The notes: generated from the sequence alone by a model not told the origin. A DNA stretch of 7,016 nucleotides from Sulfurimonas sp. (GCA_030673275.1 DAOVJL010000058.1:1-7016); one strand, 5' to 3'; positions 1 through 6,298 are shown, counted from the stretch's first letter. A program made the numbers and translations.

Positions 1-893
1 GTGATGATATCGTTAAGTTTACAGGTTGTTATCATGGACATAGTGATTCACTTTTAGTTGAGGCGGGAAGCGGCGCAGTAACTTTTGGTAATCCATCTTC
101 ACCGGGTGTTCCAGCTGATTTTACAAAACATACTCTATTAGCTACTTATAATGATATTGAGAGTCTGAAAAAATGTTTTGCAGATTCAAGCGATATCGCT
201 TGTGTAATCATTGAACCAATTGCCGGGAATATGGGCTTTATACCGGCTGATAAAGAGTTTTTATTAGAATTACGTAAGATTTGTGATGAAAACGGAACAC
301 TTCTTATTTTTGATGAAGTTATGAGCGGTTTTAGAGCAACTCTAAACGGTGCTGAATCTATTACCGGTGTTACGCCTGATATCGTAACTCTTGGTAAAGT
401 TATCGGTGGTGGTATGCCGGTTGGTGCTTTTGGTGGTCGTCGTGAGATAATGGCAAAACTTTCACCTGAAGGTCCGGTATATCAAGCTGGAACTCTTAGT
501 GGAAATCCGGTTGCAATGGCAGCAGGATTAGCAGCACTTACAAAACTAAAGAAAAATGCTTCTGTGATGAATGTTTTAAATGCAAGAGCTACTAGACTGG
601 TAGAAGGAATGCGTACCGCTGCAAAAGATAACGGTATTGCTATGCAAATAGATACAAGAGGAAGTATGTTCGGCTTCTTTTTAAGTGATAAAGCGGTTAA
701 AAACTTTGCTGATGCATGTTCTTGTGATGGGGAGCTTTTTGCAAAATTTCATTCTGGTATGCTAAATGAAGGTTTTTATTTTGCATGTTCTCTTTATGAG
801 ACAGGCTTCATATCAACTGCAATTACTGATGAGATGATAGAAGATACAATTAAAGCTAGTGCAAGAGTGTTTAAGGCTATGGTAAGTGCCTAA
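1..893 (+). CDS. hemL: Glutamate-1-semialdehyde 2,1-aminomutase, 5'-truncated by window edge
   Basis: PLP-dependent enzyme that converts glutamate-1-semialdehyde to 5-aminolevulinate, the last step of the C5 route to haem. It is cytoplasmic. The reading frame is open from base 3, giving 296 visible codons up to TAA at 891-893. Compared with the usual length of about 430 residues, roughly the first 133 are missing. Visible family hallmarks, in order: GCYHGHSD near the left edge; the glycine-rich gating-loop segment [30 protein letters not shown]; the PLP-phosphate and ring-binding [25 protein letters not shown], whose lysine (codon 396-398) is the expected Schiff-base residue, equivalent to Lys265 in E. 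coli; and [10 protein letters not shown]. The C-terminal domain is complete and looks functional. The start codon lies outside the window, so any ATG inside (for example 231) is internal. The next gene overlaps its last 8 bases, so the two are almost certainly cotranscribed. Confidence 0.97.
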   Translation, partial: DDIVKFTGCYHGHSDSLLVEAGSGAVTFGNPSSPGVPADFTKHTLLATYNDIESLKKCFADSSDIACVIIEPIAGNMGFIPADKEFLLELRKICDENGTLLIFDEVMSGFRATLNGAESITGVTPDIVTLGKVIGGGMPVGAFGGRREIMAKLSPEGPVYQAGTLSGNPVAMAAGLAALTKLKKNASVMNVLNARATRLVEGMRTAAKDNGIAMQIDTRGSMFGFFLSDKAVKNFADACSCDGELFAKFHSGMLNEGFYFACSLYETGFISTAITDEMIEDTIKASARVFKAMVSA

Positions 894-1254
894 TAAGGTT
901 AATGGTGAAGCCGGAGAGAATACTCCGGTGCACGAGGGACAAGAAGAGCAAAAAGCTCCTAGAATAAAACCTATAATTGAGGCTGCTGACAGTCTCTCTT
1001 TAGGAATATCTATGGTTGTGGCAGTTGTTATGGGAGTTGGTATAGGTTACCTGCTTCGTAGTATGACTGGAATTGCTTGGTTATTCTGGGTTGGTGTAGC
1101 AATTGGTATAGCTGCTGCAATTATGAATGTATATAAAGCATATTCAAAACAGTATCAAGCATATGAAGAATTAGCAAAAGAGCCTCGTTATGCTATTAAA
1201 AAGCAGCTTGAAGATGAAGACGATGATGAGGACTATGGTGAAAAGAATTACTAG
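886..1254 (+). CDS. AtpZ/AtpI-like small inner-membrane protein
   Basis: A 122-residue protein starting with GTG at 886, inside the end of hemL (8-base overlap), with a TAAGG ribosome site at about 872-876. The next in-frame start is GTG 928. Residues 1-35 are charged and soluble. Two hydrophobic helices follow at about 38-57 and 65-84, the first carrying the glycine-spaced pattern [11 protein letters not shown] and the second ending in a [17 protein letters not shown] turn. This is the AtpZ/AtpI arrangement. Members of that family are linked to assembly of, or ion supply to, the F-type ATP synthase. The tail (residues 108-122) is very acidic, with EDEDDDED. The position where AtpI/AtpZ proteins normally have an aspartate after GYLL is an arginine here, so ion-binding function should not be assumed. 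No atp genes are visible nearby. A small membrane protein next to hemL also occurs in Campylobacter as far as I recall. Family placement is fairly secure, the function is not. Confidence 0.8.
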   Translation: MPNKVNGEAGENTPVHEGQEEQKAPRIKPIIEAADSLSLGISMVVAVVMGVGIGYLLRSMTGIAWLFWVGVAIGIAAAIMNVYKAYSKQYQAYEELAKEPRYAIKKQLEDEDDDEDYGEKNY

Positions 1255-1363
1255 TGAAAACGCAAAAGGAACTTGTGCTTGCACTCTCTGTGAGAAAGCC
1301 CTTTTTGCTTCGCTTGGACCGCTATGGTCACTGAAGCTAGCCTCTTTGAGGCAGAACGTATGA
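1238..1363 (+). CDS. Candidate small ORF, 41 codons, overlapping both neighbours
   Basis: I do not recognise this product. The frame runs from GTG 1238 (or ATG 1235) to TGA 1361-1363. It overlaps the AtpZ-like gene by 17 bases, and its stop overlaps the ATG of the next gene as ATGA (1360-1363), the usual layout for translational coupling. A GAGG at 1228-1231 sits 6 bases before GTG 1238. The peptide begins [11 protein letters not shown], has a three-cysteine CACTLC cluster at about residues 13-18, then a mildly hydrophobic segment (ALFASLGPLW) and a basic end. It would fill the otherwise unexplained gap between the two membrane genes. Against it: 41 codons can be open by chance, the codon choice includes several that are rare in this AT-rich setting (AGG, TCG, CTG), and a 26-codon ORF (GTG 1254 to TGA 1334) occupies another frame of the same stretch. 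It could be a coupling leader peptide, a metal-binding microprotein or nothing. Confidence 0.3.
   Translation: MKRITSENAKGTCACTLCEKALFASLGPLWSLKLASLRQNV
1262..1329 (+). other. Possible structured leader in the gap before the four-helix gene
   Basis: Read by eye, the transcript here can pair GCAAAAGG (1262-1269) with CCTTTTTGC (1300-1308, one bulged base). This encloses small hairpins (GTG/CAC at 1275-1284 and TCTC/GAGA at 1285-1295), and a GACC/GGTC hairpin follows at 1317-1329. The 100 bases 1261-1360 are 50% GC, clearly above the roughly one-third GC of their surroundings. It matches no riboswitch that I know. It may equally be constrained by the overlapping small ORF, or the pairings may be chance. 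Confidence 0.2.
1340..1352 (+). promoter_or_regulatory. Hairpin covering the ribosome site of the four-helix gene
   Basis: GCCTC (1340-1344), loop TTT, GAGGC (1348-1352) form a perfect five-pair GC-rich hairpin. The GAGG of its 3' arm is the Shine-Dalgarno sequence for ATG 1360, 8 bases downstream. Folded, it would hide that site. A ribosome finishing the overlapping frame that stops at 1361-1363 would open it. This is a common coupling arrangement, inferred here from sequence only. Confidence 0.4.
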
Positions 1364-1863
1364 AGTCTATTAAGCTTATAATTACAAGTGAGTTGATTAT
1401 ATTGCTGACTTATTTTATATCATTTAGTTTTTATATAAATTTGCAAATTGCATTTCTAAGCAGTCTTTTTATTATTCTCGGTTCTTCTTACGCTTATAGA
1501 AAAATGGTTAATACCCAAATAGCATCTGATGTAGTTAATGGTGAGAGAGATTTACTTGACACCATAGAATATCCGCATGAGTTATATGATGATGAACCTA
1601 TAAATGATGCGCCTGTCGAAGAGTTAGATTTAAAAGCTATCGTAAAAGAGGAAAAGGCTAAGATAAAAACTCTTAGTATGAAAAGTATGAAACATGGTGC
1701 TAAGGGGAGTGCTTCACTATTTAGACTTGTTCCTTATATATTTTTAGTTTTAGGATTTATTGCGCTCAAAAATAATGAACTGCTTGATATTGCTATCTAT
1801 TTGCCATCTTTGCTTGTCGGAATAGTTGTAGGATCTGTAAGCTCAAAAGAGCTTTTTTCATAG
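1360..1863 (+). CDS. Four-helix inner-membrane protein of unknown function
   Basis: I cannot name this protein. I chose ATG 1360 (167 residues, beginning MKSIKLIITSELI) because it has a GAGG at 1348-1351 with 8-base spacing. The upstream in-frame ATG at 1324 adds 12 residues but has no ribosome site. Two adjoining hydrophobic helices lie at about residues 6-24 and 26-44. A charged, acidic loop with EYPHELYDDEP-like composition and a lysine-rich stretch spans about 50-120, and two more helices lie at about 122-136 and 141-160. The lack of a signal peptide and the paired hairpins suggest an integral inner-membrane protein with a cytoplasmic middle domain, though topology is inferred. It is the last gene of the hemL unit, separated from its convergent neighbour by 14 bases. 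A similar small membrane protein sits near hemL in Campylobacter (recollection, not a search). The last codons also spell a possible terminator. Confidence 0.8.
   Translation: MKSIKLIITSELIILLTYFISFSFYINLQIAFLSSLFIILGSSYAYRKMVNTQIASDVVNGERDLLDTIEYPHELYDDEPINDAPVEELDLKAIVKEEKAKIKTLSMKSMKHGAKGSASLFRLVPYIFLVLGFIALKNNELLDIAIYLPSLLVGIVVGSVSSKELFS
1839..1858 (+). terminator. Possible intrinsic terminator inside the gene's 3' end
   Basis: AAGCTC (1839-1844), loop AAAA, GAGCTT (1849-1854), then an uninterrupted T run from 1853 to 1858. This has the form of a Rho-independent terminator for plus-strand transcripts, but the stem is only six pairs, three of them GC. It lies before the TAG stop at 1861-1863, so if efficient it would release messages ending at or just short of the stop codon. 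The opposite strand lacks a T run after the hairpin, so it would work poorly for the convergent rpoD unit. Confidence 0.4.
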
Positions 1864-1877
1864 GAAAATGACTTTAC

Positions 1878-2561
1878 CTAAGAAGTAATCATAGGTATAT
1901 TTATAGTTATCTTTTTTTTGATATCAACATAAAAACTTGTATTTGCTGTAAAAATTTCTAGCTTATTTCTTTTTTCTTTATTTATATTTTCGGCACTAAT
2001 CTCAATAGAAAATATACTACATTTTTTTTCTTCAAACTTAATATGCTCACCAACTCGATAAAATATTTTAGTATTTATTTTTTCATTTTCATAAAAGCAA
2101 TCATAAATATTGTTTAGTATCTTTATAAAATTATTTGAGTCAATGATTATCTCTGGTATAGTTGGGTCAAACTCTTTTGTAAACTCTATTTTAGAGTTTA
2201 TAGAGTTTGTTGATATACATAAATCAACAAGAGTATAGATATTTATAAGCTCTCCGACAAGTTTAGGCTTGTTTAGCTTAAAAGATGGTGTCTGATATAG
2301 TTTTATACCTATCTCATCATCATTCTCATAACCAACAGTTAAAGCGAAAAATTTATATCGTCCAAATTCCAGTTCTATAAATGTTGTTTTAAAACCAAAT
2401 GATAAATTAGCATAAGTTGTAGCAAGATTGAAAAGTTCATCTGTAGTAATTGCACCCAGCAGAAACTGTGCCTCTGAGTTTAGAGATATAACTTTGCCTT
2501 TCGAGCTAAAGAGTACGAAAGGGTTGTAGTCGTACTCTATCCATTGTTGTTCAAAAGTCAC
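1878..2561 (-). CDS. Unrecognised PAS-like protein with degenerate kinase-like C-terminal half
   Basis: A 227-residue cytoplasmic protein with no membrane segment or signal peptide. The start is GTG at 2559-2561 with a weak GAGA ribosome site 7 bases upstream. An in-frame stop at 2571-2573 excludes a longer form. Residues 8-92 read like a PAS fold: NPFVLFSSKGKVISLNSEAQ resembles the opening of PAS domains, followed by a helix-rich part and strands ending near GIKLYQTP. Residues 100-190 resemble the layout of a histidine kinase core: a helix LVGELINIYTLVDLC where the phosphoacceptor helix would be, but with no histidine, and DSNNFIKILNNIYDCF resembling the N-box helix of GHKL ATPases. No DxGxG or other glycine-rich ATP loop is visible. 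It is therefore probably catalytically dead, a sensor or partner-binding protein. It follows rpoD by 80 bases on the same strand and is probably cotranscribed. Domain calls are by eye and tentative. Confidence 0.75.
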   Translation of the reverse strand: MTFEQQWIEYDYNPFVLFSSKGKVISLNSEAQFLLGAITTDELFNLATTYANLSFGFKTTFIELEFGRYKFFALTVGYENDDEIGIKLYQTPSFKLNKPKLVGELINIYTLVDLCISTNSINSKIEFTKEFDPTIPEIIIDSNNFIKILNNIYDCFYENEKINTKIFYRVGEHIKFEEKKCSIFSIEISAENINKEKRNKLEIFTANTSFYVDIKKKITINIPMITS

Positions 2562-2579
2562 AATTATATCTCACAGAAT

Positions 2580-2604
2580 CTGAACAAGTCCAGATTTTGT
2601 TCAG
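2580..2604 (-). repeat. Inverted repeat, 8-base arms, between rpoD and the PAS-like gene
   Basis: CTGAACAA (2580-2587) and TTGTTCAG (2597-2604) are perfect inverted arms around a 9-base centre. The centre of the repeat lies about 30 bases before the PAS-like gene's start. As RNA it forms an eight-pair stem, but no T run follows on the minus strand, so it is not a classic terminator. It could be an operator, an RNA processing or stability hairpin, or part of an attenuator. Confidence 0.45.
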
Positions 2605-2616
2605 TTACTAAAGCTA

Positions 2617-2627
2617 CGCCTTTGGCG
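2617..2627 (-). other. Short GC hairpin just after rpoD
   Basis: CGCC/GGCG arms around a three-base loop, 14 bases past the rpoD stop codon, followed in the minus-strand transcript by TAGCTTTAG. The stem is all GC but only four pairs and the T tract is poor. It may slow polymerase or protect the rpoD 3' end. It is not a convincing full terminator. Confidence 0.25.
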
Positions 2628-2641
2628 AGAATCATATTATA

Positions 2642-4495
2642 TTACTCTTCTATATAGTTTTTAAGTTTTCTTCCAACTTTAGGGTGTTTAAGTTTCTTAA
2701 TAGCGCTTGATTCGATTTGACGAACTCTTTCTCTTGTTACACTAAGCTCTTTACCAATCTCTTCAAGTGTTCTATCACTCTCATCATCCATAATTCCAAA
2801 ACGAAGTTTTATAACAGCTTTTTCTCTCTCGTTTAATTGCTCTAATACGCCTTCGATTTGAACTTTTAAATCATCTTTTAATATTGCATCAGATGGAGAC
2901 AGTGATGTTTTATCTTCAATAAAGTCACCAAAGCGACCATCATCTTCACTACCAATTGGAGCTTCAAGACTTATTGGCTCTTTTGTTATTTTTATAACAT
3001 TTTTTACTTTTTCTACTGAAAGACCAACCTCTGTTGCAATTGTATCAACATCCGGCTCTTTACCATGCTCTTGAAGGTGTTTACGCATAATTTTATTAAT
3101 GCGGTTTATAGTTTCAATCATATGAATAGGAATACGAATAGTTCTTGCCTGATCTGCAATAGCACGAGATATTGCTTGACGAATCCACCAAGTTGCATAA
3201 GTTGAAAATTTATACCCTTTTTGGTATTCAAATTTATCAACTGCTTTCATAAGACCTATATTTCCCTCTTGAATAAGATCAAGGAAAGGCAGACCGCGAT
3301 TAGTATATCTTTTTGCGATAGATACAACAAGTCTAAGATTTGATTTTGCCATTTTTGTTTTAGAGATTTCAGATATAGTTTTACCACGCTTAATCTGCTC
3401 TAAAATATCTGCTAGTTTTTCAGGTTCCATATCAAAGCTGTTTTTTGATGCTTCTTTAGTTTGTACAAGCTTTTTGATTTCCATATATGTACTAACCATA
3501 GTTGCTTCTGGAACCATATTAGCAATATCTTCTTTGTTTAGGTCTTGAATTTTCTCAACAAGAACTTTGTGATTAGCTTTTAGAGTTGCATTAAATAGTG
3601 GAAGTTTATATTCAAGTCTTTTTAGTTCTTTATCATAACCATCATCACTTTTAAGAGCAGTTTCCATAGCTTTAACAAGTTCATTGATTAGCTTAGAAGT
3701 TGGACCTAAGTCTAGTAGTTTTTCTTTTAAGACACCCTTTTTAAACGTTACGCCTAAAAAATATTGAACTATATCAATAGTAAGTTCACCATCTAAAGTT
3801 TCAGGTGCTTTATCAGCAAGTTTTATCCAGTCTTTTTTTGCTTTTTCCAGTGCTTTAAAGCTTATAGTTACTTTCTCAACTCTAGTTTTGTCCTTAGCAG
3901 AAAGAGTTTTCTCTTCTACTAGTTCCTCTGTAGCAGCATTATCCTCATCACCATCTTCATCTTTTTCATCTTCAAAGCTTTTAAAAAGCTCTTTTACTCT
4001 TCTTTCGCGATTGATTAAAGGATCTTTATAATCTAAAATAAACTCAATTAAATATGGCACAGAACAGATTGCATCAATAATAATGCTTTCACCACCTTCA
4101 ATTTTTTTAGATATTTCAATCTCTTCTTCTTTTGTAAGCAGAGGAATTTGACCCATTTCACGAAGATACATACGAACAGGTGAATCAGAACGAGACCACT
4201 CTAGAAGTTCATGCTCTTTTAGGATATCAAATTTATCAGTTTCATTGTTTTCAAGCATTTTTCTTTGTGCACTTCTTCTCGCTTCTGCTTCTTTATCATT
4301 AAGAAGTTTTGCATGCTCTGAAGCGGTATAGATACAAGTTTTACTCTTTTCAATAAGTTTGAAGATGTTTTTTGCTTGTGCCGCTGTTGGTTGTTTCTCA
4401 AAAAGTTCGATTAGTGATTCATATGTTGAACACTCTTTCGGTTTTTGAGTTGTGAAGAATGTATCAATAGCTTTATTAAGTTCTTTAGCTGTCAT
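2642..4495 (-). CDS. rpoD: RNA polymerase primary sigma factor (sigma-70)
   Basis: The housekeeping sigma factor that directs RNA polymerase to most promoters. At 617 residues it has the normal length for the phylum. Region 1.1-like N-terminus spans about 1-90, and region 1.2 about 98-135 with [21 protein letters not shown] long non-conserved insertion covers about 136-380 and includes a very acidic patch near 175-196. Region 2 (384-455) contains [29 protein letters not shown] and the -10-recognition/melting helix [19 protein letters not shown]. Region 3 (456-535) includes [14 protein letters not shown], and region 4 (545-605) has LREMGQ-independent hallmarks: [14 protein letters not shown] and the helix-turn-helix [20 protein letters not shown]. 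The start is ATG 4493-4495 with AAGG about 10 bases upstream. All conserved regions are intact. Transcription probably starts from the TATAAT box at 4537-4542. The PAS-like gene follows, and a flagellar operon diverges from the same intergenic region. Confidence 0.98.
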   Translation of the reverse strand: MTAKELNKAIDTFFTTQKPKECSTYESLIELFEKQPTAAQAKNIFKLIEKSKTCIYTASEHAKLLNDKEAEARRSAQRKMLENNETDKFDILKEHELLEWSRSDSPVRMYLREMGQIPLLTKEEEIEISKKIEGGESIIIDAICSVPYLIEFILDYKDPLINRERRVKELFKSFEDEKDEDGDEDNAATEELVEEKTLSAKDKTRVEKVTISFKALEKAKKDWIKLADKAPETLDGELTIDIVQYFLGVTFKKGVLKEKLLDLGPTSKLINELVKAMETALKSDDGYDKELKRLEYKLPLFNATLKANHKVLVEKIQDLNKEDIANMVPEATMVSTYMEIKKLVQTKEASKNSFDMEPEKLADILEQIKRGKTISEISKTKMAKSNLRLVVSIAKRYTNRGLPFLDLIQEGNIGLMKAVDKFEYQKGYKFSTYATWWIRQAISRAIADQARTIRIPIHMIETINRINKIMRKHLQEHGKEPDVDTIATEVGLSVEKVKNVIKITKEPISLEAPIGSEDDGRFGDFIEDKTSLSPSDAILKDDLKVQIEGVLEQLNEREKAVIKLRFGIMDDESDRTLEEIGKELSVTRERVRQIESSAIKKLKHPKVGRKLKNYIEE

Positions 4496-4536
4496 ATAAA
4501 ATATACCTTATAATTATTAAGATTTTTCAAAGGTGG

Positions 4537-4542
4537 ATTATA
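4537..4542 (-). promoter_or_regulatory. rpoD promoter, -10 box
   Basis: Read on the minus strand, this is a perfect TATAAT preceded by CGG and a T-rich stretch. No clear TTGACA-like -35 is present, which is usual for Campylobacterota vegetative promoters. Predicted start near 4530, giving a leader of about 35 bases before the rpoD ATG. Assignment is from sequence alone. Confidence 0.6.
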
Positions 4543-4549
4543 CCGAAAG

Positions 4550-4561
4550 AATCTTAAGATT
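4550..4561. promoter_or_regulatory. Perfect 12-base palindrome between divergent promoters
   Basis: AATCTTAAGATT is exactly self-complementary. It lies 7 bases upstream of the rpoD -10 box, where a -35 contact would fall, and about 16 bases upstream of the sigma-54 -24 element. Nine bases of it (TTAAGATTT, 4554-4562) recur as a direct repeat at 4517-4525 in the rpoD leader. A regulator-binding site is possible. An AT-rich chance palindrome is the alternative. Confidence 0.35.
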
Positions 4562-4576
4562 TGCTTTTTTAAATAT

Positions 4577-4592
4577 TGGAACACGCTTTGCT
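4577..4592 (+). promoter_or_regulatory. Sigma-54 (RpoN) promoter of the flagellar rod operon
   Basis: TGGAAC, five bases, TTGCT matches the sigma-54 consensus TGGCAC-N5-TTGCW at all but one of its fixed positions. The invariant GG (4578-4579) and GC (4590-4591) are separated by exactly ten bases. The start would fall near 4603, about 25 bases before ATG 4628. In Campylobacter, rod and hook genes of this class are RpoN-dependent, activated through the FlgS/FlgR system. That this holds here is inferred from the match. Confidence 0.8.
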
Positions 4593-4627
4593 TTTACTCT
4601 TCAAATATATGCGTATAAAGGGAATTC

Positions 4628-5449
4628 ATGCAGAGTGGATATTATAGTTCAGCGGCAGGTATGGTTACACAGTTCAATCGCCTTGATACTATTGCGAATA
4701 ATCTTGCAAATGTAAATACAATTGGATTTAAAGAAGATAATCTTGTTGTTGGTGATTTTATGCGTCTTTATAAAGAAGCTAGAGATGAATTGCCAAATGA
4801 GAATCAAACTAAAGAAGCGGCTCAGTTTTTAAACAGAACTATTACTAAGGCTCCTCAGGTTGTTGATGCTTATACTGATCATTCTCTTGGTGCAATGCAA
4901 AAAAGTAATAATCCATTAGATCTAGCGCTCTCAAGAGAAGGACTTTTTTTCTTAGTTAAAACTCCAGAAGGTGTGCGGTTAACAAGAGATGGCTCTTTTA
5001 CAAAAGATGATGAGGGAAAGCTCATAACTAAGAGTGGTTATGAAGTATTGCCAAGTGACTATTTTGATTCAAAAAAACCTATAAGACTAGATCAGGAAGA
5101 TAGTATTATTGAAATTGATAAAAATGGACAGATGTATTCAAATATACCAAATAGTGTAAAACTTGAGCAGGGTTCTAAGCTTTTCATAGCACAGCCTGAC
5201 AATATTGCGCTTCTTAAAAAAGAGGGTAATAACCTTTACAGATATGACGGAGAGATGCAACTAGAGGATATAGAGGAAACAGGGGCAGTTATGCAGGGCT
5301 TTGTGGAAAAAAGTAATGTAAATGCTGTAAAGATGATGACACAGATGATAGAGACAAATCGTTTAGTTGGAATGTACCAAAAAGCTATGAGTGTTCAGAT
5401 GGATGATATGAATAACGATGCTATAAATAAAATTGCTAGAAAAGCTTAA
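4628..5449 (+). CDS. flgF: Flagellar rod protein, FlgF-like (FlgG2 of Campylobacter)
   Basis: A structural subunit of the proximal flagellar rod, exported through the flagellar type III apparatus without a cleaved signal peptide. It has 273 residues. The start ATG 4628 has an AAGGGA ribosome site 4 bases upstream and lies just downstream of the sigma-54 element. The N-terminal rod-family signature is at about 21-37 (TIANNLANVNTIGFKED). The middle D1-like domain carries GLFFLVKTPEGVRLTRDGSF at about 105-124, and the C-terminal rod helix (GAVMQGFVEKSNVNAVKMMTQMIE and onward) spans about 219-268. It is clearly paralogous to the following FlgG but more divergent and ends in a longer tail, matching the FlgF or FlgG2 slot of the pair. 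The name flgF rather than flgG2 is a naming choice. It is separated from flgG by 11 bases. Confidence 0.92.
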   Translation: MQSGYYSSAAGMVTQFNRLDTIANNLANVNTIGFKEDNLVVGDFMRLYKEARDELPNENQTKEAAQFLNRTITKAPQVVDAYTDHSLGAMQKSNNPLDLALSREGLFFLVKTPEGVRLTRDGSFTKDDEGKLITKSGYEVLPSDYFDSKKPIRLDQEDSIIEIDKNGQMYSNIPNSVKLEQGSKLFIAQPDNIALLKKEGNNLYRYDGEMQLEDIEETGAVMQGFVEKSNVNAVKMMTQMIETNRLVGMYQKAMSVQMDDMNNDAINKIARKA

Positions 5450-5460
5450 GGAGTTAAATT

Positions 5461-6249
5461 ATGATGCAATCACTTTATACTGCCTCAACAGGAATGTTAG
5501 GGATGCAGACGCAGATAGATACAACGGCCAATAATATTGCCAATGTCAATACTATAGGATTTAAAAAATCTCGTGCAGAATTTGCAGACTTAATGTATAA
5601 AGTTATGGAGTATGCAGGTACATCTACTAGTGATGTTACAAAAAGCCCTACTGGTATAGAAGTTGGTCTTGGTGTAAGACCTACAGCTATCAATAAGATA
5701 TTTTCTGAGGGTAGTTTGAAGCAAACTGATAATCAACTTGATATGGCTATAACAGGTAGAGGTTTTTTTAAACTTGAGCTTCCTGATGGAACAGAAGTAT
5801 ACTCAAGAAATGGTGCATTTAAAATTGATGCAGATGGAATAGTAGTAAATAGTGATGGTTATAAGTTGGTTCCTGAAGTTGTTATTCCACCTGATGCAAC
5901 TAATATTAGCATTGGTACAGATGGAACAATAACTGTTGTTCAGACTGGAGAAACACAAGCGACTCAAGTAGGTCAATTAGCACTTACAAACTTTATAAAT
6001 CCATCTGGTCTTCATTCAATGGGTGATAATCTATATATTGAGACAGATAGTTCTGGACAACCTGTTGAGGGTACTCCTGGTGCTGATGGACTTGGTGTTT
6101 TAAGACAAGGTTTTGTAGAGCTTAGTAATGTTGAACTTGTTGTTGAGTTAACAGACTTGATTACAGGTCAAAGAGCTTATGACTCTAATTCAAAAGTAAT
6201 CACAACAAGTGATGAAATGCTTCAAACAACAAATAACCTAAAAAGATAA
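5461..6249 (+). CDS. flgG: Flagellar distal rod protein FlgG
   Basis: Subunit of the distal rod that passes through the peptidoglycan and P/L rings to join the hook. It has 262 residues, against about 260 in E. coli. The N-terminal signature is TTANNIANVNTIGFKKS (21-37). FlgG-specific GVRPTAINKIFSEGSLKQT occurs at about 71-89, GRGFFKLELPDGTEVYSRNG at 99-118, and GVLRQGFVELSNVELVVELTDLI followed by QRAYDSNSKVI forms the C-terminal rod helix (212-247). A strong AAGGAG (5448-5453) overlaps the preceding stop and serves ATG 5461. ATG 5464 follows directly and is equally compatible. It is cotranscribed with flgF from the RpoN promoter, and the unit ends at the hairpin at 6259-6297. Confidence 0.98.
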   Translation: MMQSLYTASTGMLGMQTQIDTTANNIANVNTIGFKKSRAEFADLMYKVMEYAGTSTSDVTKSPTGIEVGLGVRPTAINKIFSEGSLKQTDNQLDMAITGRGFFKLELPDGTEVYSRNGAFKIDADGIVVNSDGYKLVPEVVIPPDATNISIGTDGTITVVQTGETQATQVGQLALTNFINPSGLHSMGDNLYIETDSSGQPVEGTPGADGLGVLRQGFVELSNVELVVELTDLITGQRAYDSNSKVITTSDEMLQTTNNLKR

Positions 6250-6258
6250 TAAACTCCT

Positions 6259-6297
6259 AAAAATAGCTTGATACTAATCGATATTAAGCTATTTTTT
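6259..6297 (+). terminator. Strong Rho-independent terminator after flgG
   Basis: A 15-pair stem, 6259-6273 with 6282-6296, containing AAATAGCTT/AAGCTATTT and one G-U pair, around an eight-base loop, ending in a run of six T (6292-6297). The A run at the 5' side makes it potentially active in both directions. It lies 9 bases after the flgG stop codon and separates the rod operon from the sensor gene. Confidence 0.9.
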
Positions 6298-6298
6298 A

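Noticed and set aside
1254..1334. 26-codon frame from GTG 1254 overlapping the preceding TAG
   Set aside because: The TAGTG overlap is attractive, but there is no convincing ribosome site and it ends before the next gene's likely start. The 1238-1363 frame is the better candidate.
1324..1359. Longer N-terminus of the four-helix protein from ATG 1324
   Set aside because: No ribosome site precedes it and the ATG falls in a hairpin loop. ATG 1360 has GAGG at proper spacing and begins directly with the first membrane helix.
2563..2568. TATAAT on the minus strand immediately before the PAS-like gene
   Set aside because: It is 1 base from the GTG start, so a transcript from it would begin inside the coding sequence with no usable in-frame start. 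More likely AT-rich leader.
3880..3990. Acidic, low-complexity stretch in rpoD as a possible insertion
   Set aside because: It lies in the non-conserved region between sigma regions 1.2 and 2, which is normally acidic and variable in primary sigma factors.
4219..4401. 60-codon open frame on the minus strand
   Set aside because: Lies wholly inside rpoD in a shifted frame. Its composition follows from the rpoD codons and it has no independent context.
4533..4715. 60-codon open frame on the plus strand starting with GTG
   Set aside because: It covers the divergent promoter region and runs out of frame into flgF. The sigma-54 element and the well-formed flgF ribosome site explain the DNA better.
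4699..5570. Similar DNA segments in flgF and flgG (around ANNxANVNTIGFK)
   Set aside because: Explained by ancient paralogy of rod proteins. Identity is limited to the conserved N-terminal motif, so it is not a recent duplication or recombination repeat.
5475..5693. 72-codon open frame on the minus strand
   Set aside because: Antisense shadow of the conserved N-terminus of flgG, with no ribosome site or family resemblance.
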